Assembly (NCBI GenBank): GCA_026388755.1
Contig: JAPLJE010000260.1
Span: forward strand, 4,008 to 12,021
Reading direction: 5' to 3'
Source: Deltaproteobacteria bacterium
Lineage (GTDB): Bacteria > Desulfobacterota > Desulfobacteria > Desulfobacterales > Desulfatirhabdiaceae
Length of the DNA stretch: 8,014 nucleotides
Made by a program: the position numbers and the translations under genes. The stretch's first letter is position 1. Every line of letters starts with the position of its first letter. Of the stretch, positions 6,097 through 8,014 are shown piece after piece. Under the pieces are notes generated by a model. It was not told the origin of the DNA and made no database searches. It saw only the letters and a program-made list of their open reading frames with translations.

Positions 6097-7965
6097 ATGA
6101 AATATATGGGTGACATGCTGCTGACGCTGGGGCCTTTTTCTGAAATCGTCATGGGCAATACCGCACTGGTCAGGGCCATGATCGAATCCGGAACCCGCGT
6201 TGTGACTTCCTATCCGGGTTCGCCGACTCCGGAAATCGCGGAAGCCATCAAAAGCATTCCCAAAGACCGGCGGCCATTCTACTTTGAATTTTCCACCAAT
6301 GAAAAAGTGGCCACCGAAGTGGCGTACGGGGCTGCGGTCAATGGACATCTTTCAACGGTATTTTTTAAAAGCGTCGGGTTAAACGTTGCCGCGGACTGTT
6401 TTGTCCAGCTGAGTATGATGAACATCATCGGAGGCATGGTCGTGGTTCTGGGAGATGATCCCGGTGCCAATTCCTCGCAGAATGAACAGGACAACCGCCA
6501 TCTTGCCCGCCTGTGTTACACGCCGGTGATTGAGCCGTCATCCCCGACCGAGGTATACCGCTTTTACAAGGAGGCGGCCCTGATTGCCCGGCAAATGGCC
6601 ATGCCGGTCATTCTCCGCCTGACCACCCATGTCTGTCATGCCAAAGAACGGGTGGTTTTTGACGAATGGAAGCCTTCCGAATGGGATCATACGCCCCGAT
6701 TTGATCCGCGAAACGGTCCCTACATTCCGATTGCAGAAGAGGTGTTTCCCCTGAAACAAAACGCGCTGAAGCGTTTGTCCGATGTGGAAACCCTTGAAGG
6801 CACCGCGTCGTTGAATCGGGAAATTGATAACGCGAATGCCGGGCGGGGAATTATTACAGCGGGAATGCCGTTCTTATCCGTCATGGACGTTTTCTCGGAT
6901 GTTTCGGACAAACCCGACATCCTAAAACTGGGAATGATCTATCCCCTTCCCCGAAGCCTTATCCGCCATTTTTTAAAAACCCATTCGGAAATCAGAATCA
7001 TTGAGGAACTGGATGATATTCTGGAAAAAGATATCAAGTCCCTTGCCTTTGATGAAGCCATACCGGTACGGATTATCGGAAAAATGGATACCGAGGACTG
7101 GGTGGGAGAGTATACACCGGATAAAGTGCATGCAACGCTGTCCGGAACCTGGCCGGACCTGGCCCGAACCGCAACTGTCATCAGTGGCACAGATAAGGCT
7201 GCCGTTCCCCGCAGGCCGCCCCAGTTGTGTCCGGGCTGCGGCCATCGCAGCGCATTTCACGCAATTAAAAAAGCCCTGAAAGACACGGACATTACCGTTG
7301 CAGACATTGGCTGCCATACCTTGGGGTTTCTTCCGCCGTATCAGATGGGGCAGCTTCTGATGTGCATGGGGGCATCCCCCGGCATCGGAGCTGGACTGTC
7401 TCTCTTTAATACGGAGCGTAAGGTTTTGGCTTTTCTGGGAGATTCAACATTTTATCATGCCGGACTTCCGGGGATCATCAATGCGGTTTTCAATCGCCAC
7501 CCGATTACCCTCATTTTGATGGAAAACGGCACAACCGCCATGACCGGTCACCAGGATCATGCCGGATCCGGAAGAAATTTCAATGAGGTCACGGATAAAA
7601 TTCCGGTTCGAAATGTGCTGGAGGGACTGGGGGTGAAGCATATTTTTGAAACCGATACCTATCAGCAGTCCGCCCTGACGGAACTGGTTCAGAAAGCGCT
7701 TGAGATTCCGGAGTTCAGCGTTGTCATCGCCCGGCATCCCTGTATGCTGAAATTCATGAGAGAACAGCGGAAAAAATCCGGGTTTGTTGCCAAAAGGGTC
7801 CGTATCGATCCGGATACCTGCCAGCGGATTCATGAATGCGTCGAAAAATTCGGTTGCCCGACATTTGTCCGCGGTCCGGACGGCAGGGTGGAGATTAACC
7901 CGGATCTCTGCATTGGAGACGGTTCCTGCAGGCAAACTTGTCCGGTTTCAGCCATTGTTCAATAA
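6097..7965 (+). CDS. iorA: Indolepyruvate ferredoxin oxidoreductase, alpha subunit
   Basis: A 622-residue cytoplasmic enzyme subunit, typical in length for IorA. With IorB it converts indolepyruvate and other aryl 2-oxoacids plus CoA to acyl-CoA and CO2, reducing ferredoxin. Seen: YPGSPTPEI at residues 39 to 47 and FSTNEKVA with a conserved Glu (near 69) in the pyrimidine-binding domain; DDPGANSSQNEQDNR; CPGCGHRSAFHAI at 378 to 390; and the TPP/Mg motif from GDSTFYHAG (448) to LMEN (about 477). The C-terminal 2x[4Fe-4S] ferredoxin-like domain is unusual. Its clusters read C575, C581, C587 then Pro, and C605, D608, C611, C615 then Pro, so the second Cys of each CxxC is missing (Ile578 and Asp608 stand there). 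The start ATG at 6097 has AAAGGAGG seven bases upstream; further upstream starts lack such a site and family similarity. iorB would be expected next but is not identifiable in the 49 bases left. Confidence 0.93.
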   Translation: MKYMGDMLLTLGPFSEIVMGNTALVRAMIESGTRVVTSYPGSPTPEIAEAIKSIPKDRRPFYFEFSTNEKVATEVAYGAAVNGHLSTVFFKSVGLNVAADCFVQLSMMNIIGGMVVVLGDDPGANSSQNEQDNRHLARLCYTPVIEPSSPTEVYRFYKEAALIARQMAMPVILRLTTHVCHAKERVVFDEWKPSEWDHTPRFDPRNGPYIPIAEEVFPLKQNALKRLSDVETLEGTASLNREIDNANAGRGIITAGMPFLSVMDVFSDVSDKPDILKLGMIYPLPRSLIRHFLKTHSEIRIIEELDDILEKDIKSLAFDEAIPVRIIGKMDTEDWVGEYTPDKVHATLSGTWPDLARTATVISGTDKAAVPRRPPQLCPGCGHRSAFHAIKKALKDTDITVADIGCHTLGFLPPYQMGQLLMCMGASPGIGAGLSLFNTERKVLAFLGDSTFYHAGLPGIINAVFNRHPITLILMENGTTAMTGHQDHAGSGRNFNEVTDKIPVRNVLEGLGVKHIFETDTYQQSALTELVQKALEIPEFSVVIARHPCMLKFMREQRKKSGFVAKRVRIDPDTCQRIHECVEKFGCPTFVRGPDGRVEINPDLCIGDGSCRQTCPVSAIVQ

Positions 7966-8014
7966 ATAAAGTCGATGGTGTACCAGTCGCTTTCAAAATC
8001 CCACAGGGAAACGA
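7959..8014 (-). CDS. Possible C-terminal end of a converging gene
   Basis: On the minus strand a frame enters from the window edge and ends at TGA (7961..7959). It reads VSLWDFESDWYTIDFIY, an aromatic and acidic ending that looks like a real protein terminus. It would overlap the 3' end of iorA by seven bases in convergent orientation. Only 17 codons are visible, so neither identity nor reality can be established. The alternative is a plus-strand start at 7975 for the gene after iorA. Confidence 0.25.
   Translation of the reverse strand, partial: VSLWDFESDWYTIDFIY

Noticed and set aside
7975..8014. Plus-strand start of the next gene (MVYQSLSKSH) as iorB
   Set aside because: There is no Shine-Dalgarno, and 13 codons show no IorB feature. 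The opposite strand reads at least as well.

Overview
The window looks like a stretch of a Gram-negative, mainly anaerobic bacterium of moderate GC content. A sulfate reducer or relative among the Desulfobacterota is my best guess. That rests on the gene mix: a PrkA-type AAA+ protein, a CIO-like cytochrome bd oxidase and a ferredoxin-dependent 2-oxoacid oxidoreductase. No rRNA or other marker gene is present to confirm it.

Layout. Positions 1 to about 5721 are read on the minus strand; 6097 to 7965 is read on the plus strand. In minus-strand transcription order the left block holds cydA (5721 to 4352, broken by a frameshift near 5620), cydB (4355 to 3360, ATGA overlap with cydA), a membrane-anchored AMIN-like protein (3313 to 2504), a 166-base gap, prkA (2337 to 373), and the first 117 codons of an unrecognised gene (352 to the window edge). 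A 375-base divergent intergenic region (5722 to 6096) rich in inverted repeats separates cydA from iorA, the alpha subunit of an indolepyruvate ferredoxin oxidoreductase. The last bases may hold the C-terminal end of a converging gene.

How the genes may work together. CydAB would be a quinol oxidase that removes oxygen, and the AMIN-like protein is probably made from the same transcript. PrkA and the gene behind it form a second unit, possibly with its own leader. IorA acts in ferredoxin-linked aromatic 2-oxoacid metabolism and is regulated separately from a recognisable sigma-70-type promoter.

The main oddities are four. cydA has lost about 31 nt in its first membrane helix, which shifts the frame. 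Both ferredoxin-type cluster motifs of IorA lack the second cysteine. The AMIN-like protein sits unexpectedly behind cydAB. Three start codons had to be moved inward on Shine-Dalgarno evidence. I found no CRISPR array, tRNA, rRNA or insertion sequence, and no clearly novel multi-gene system.
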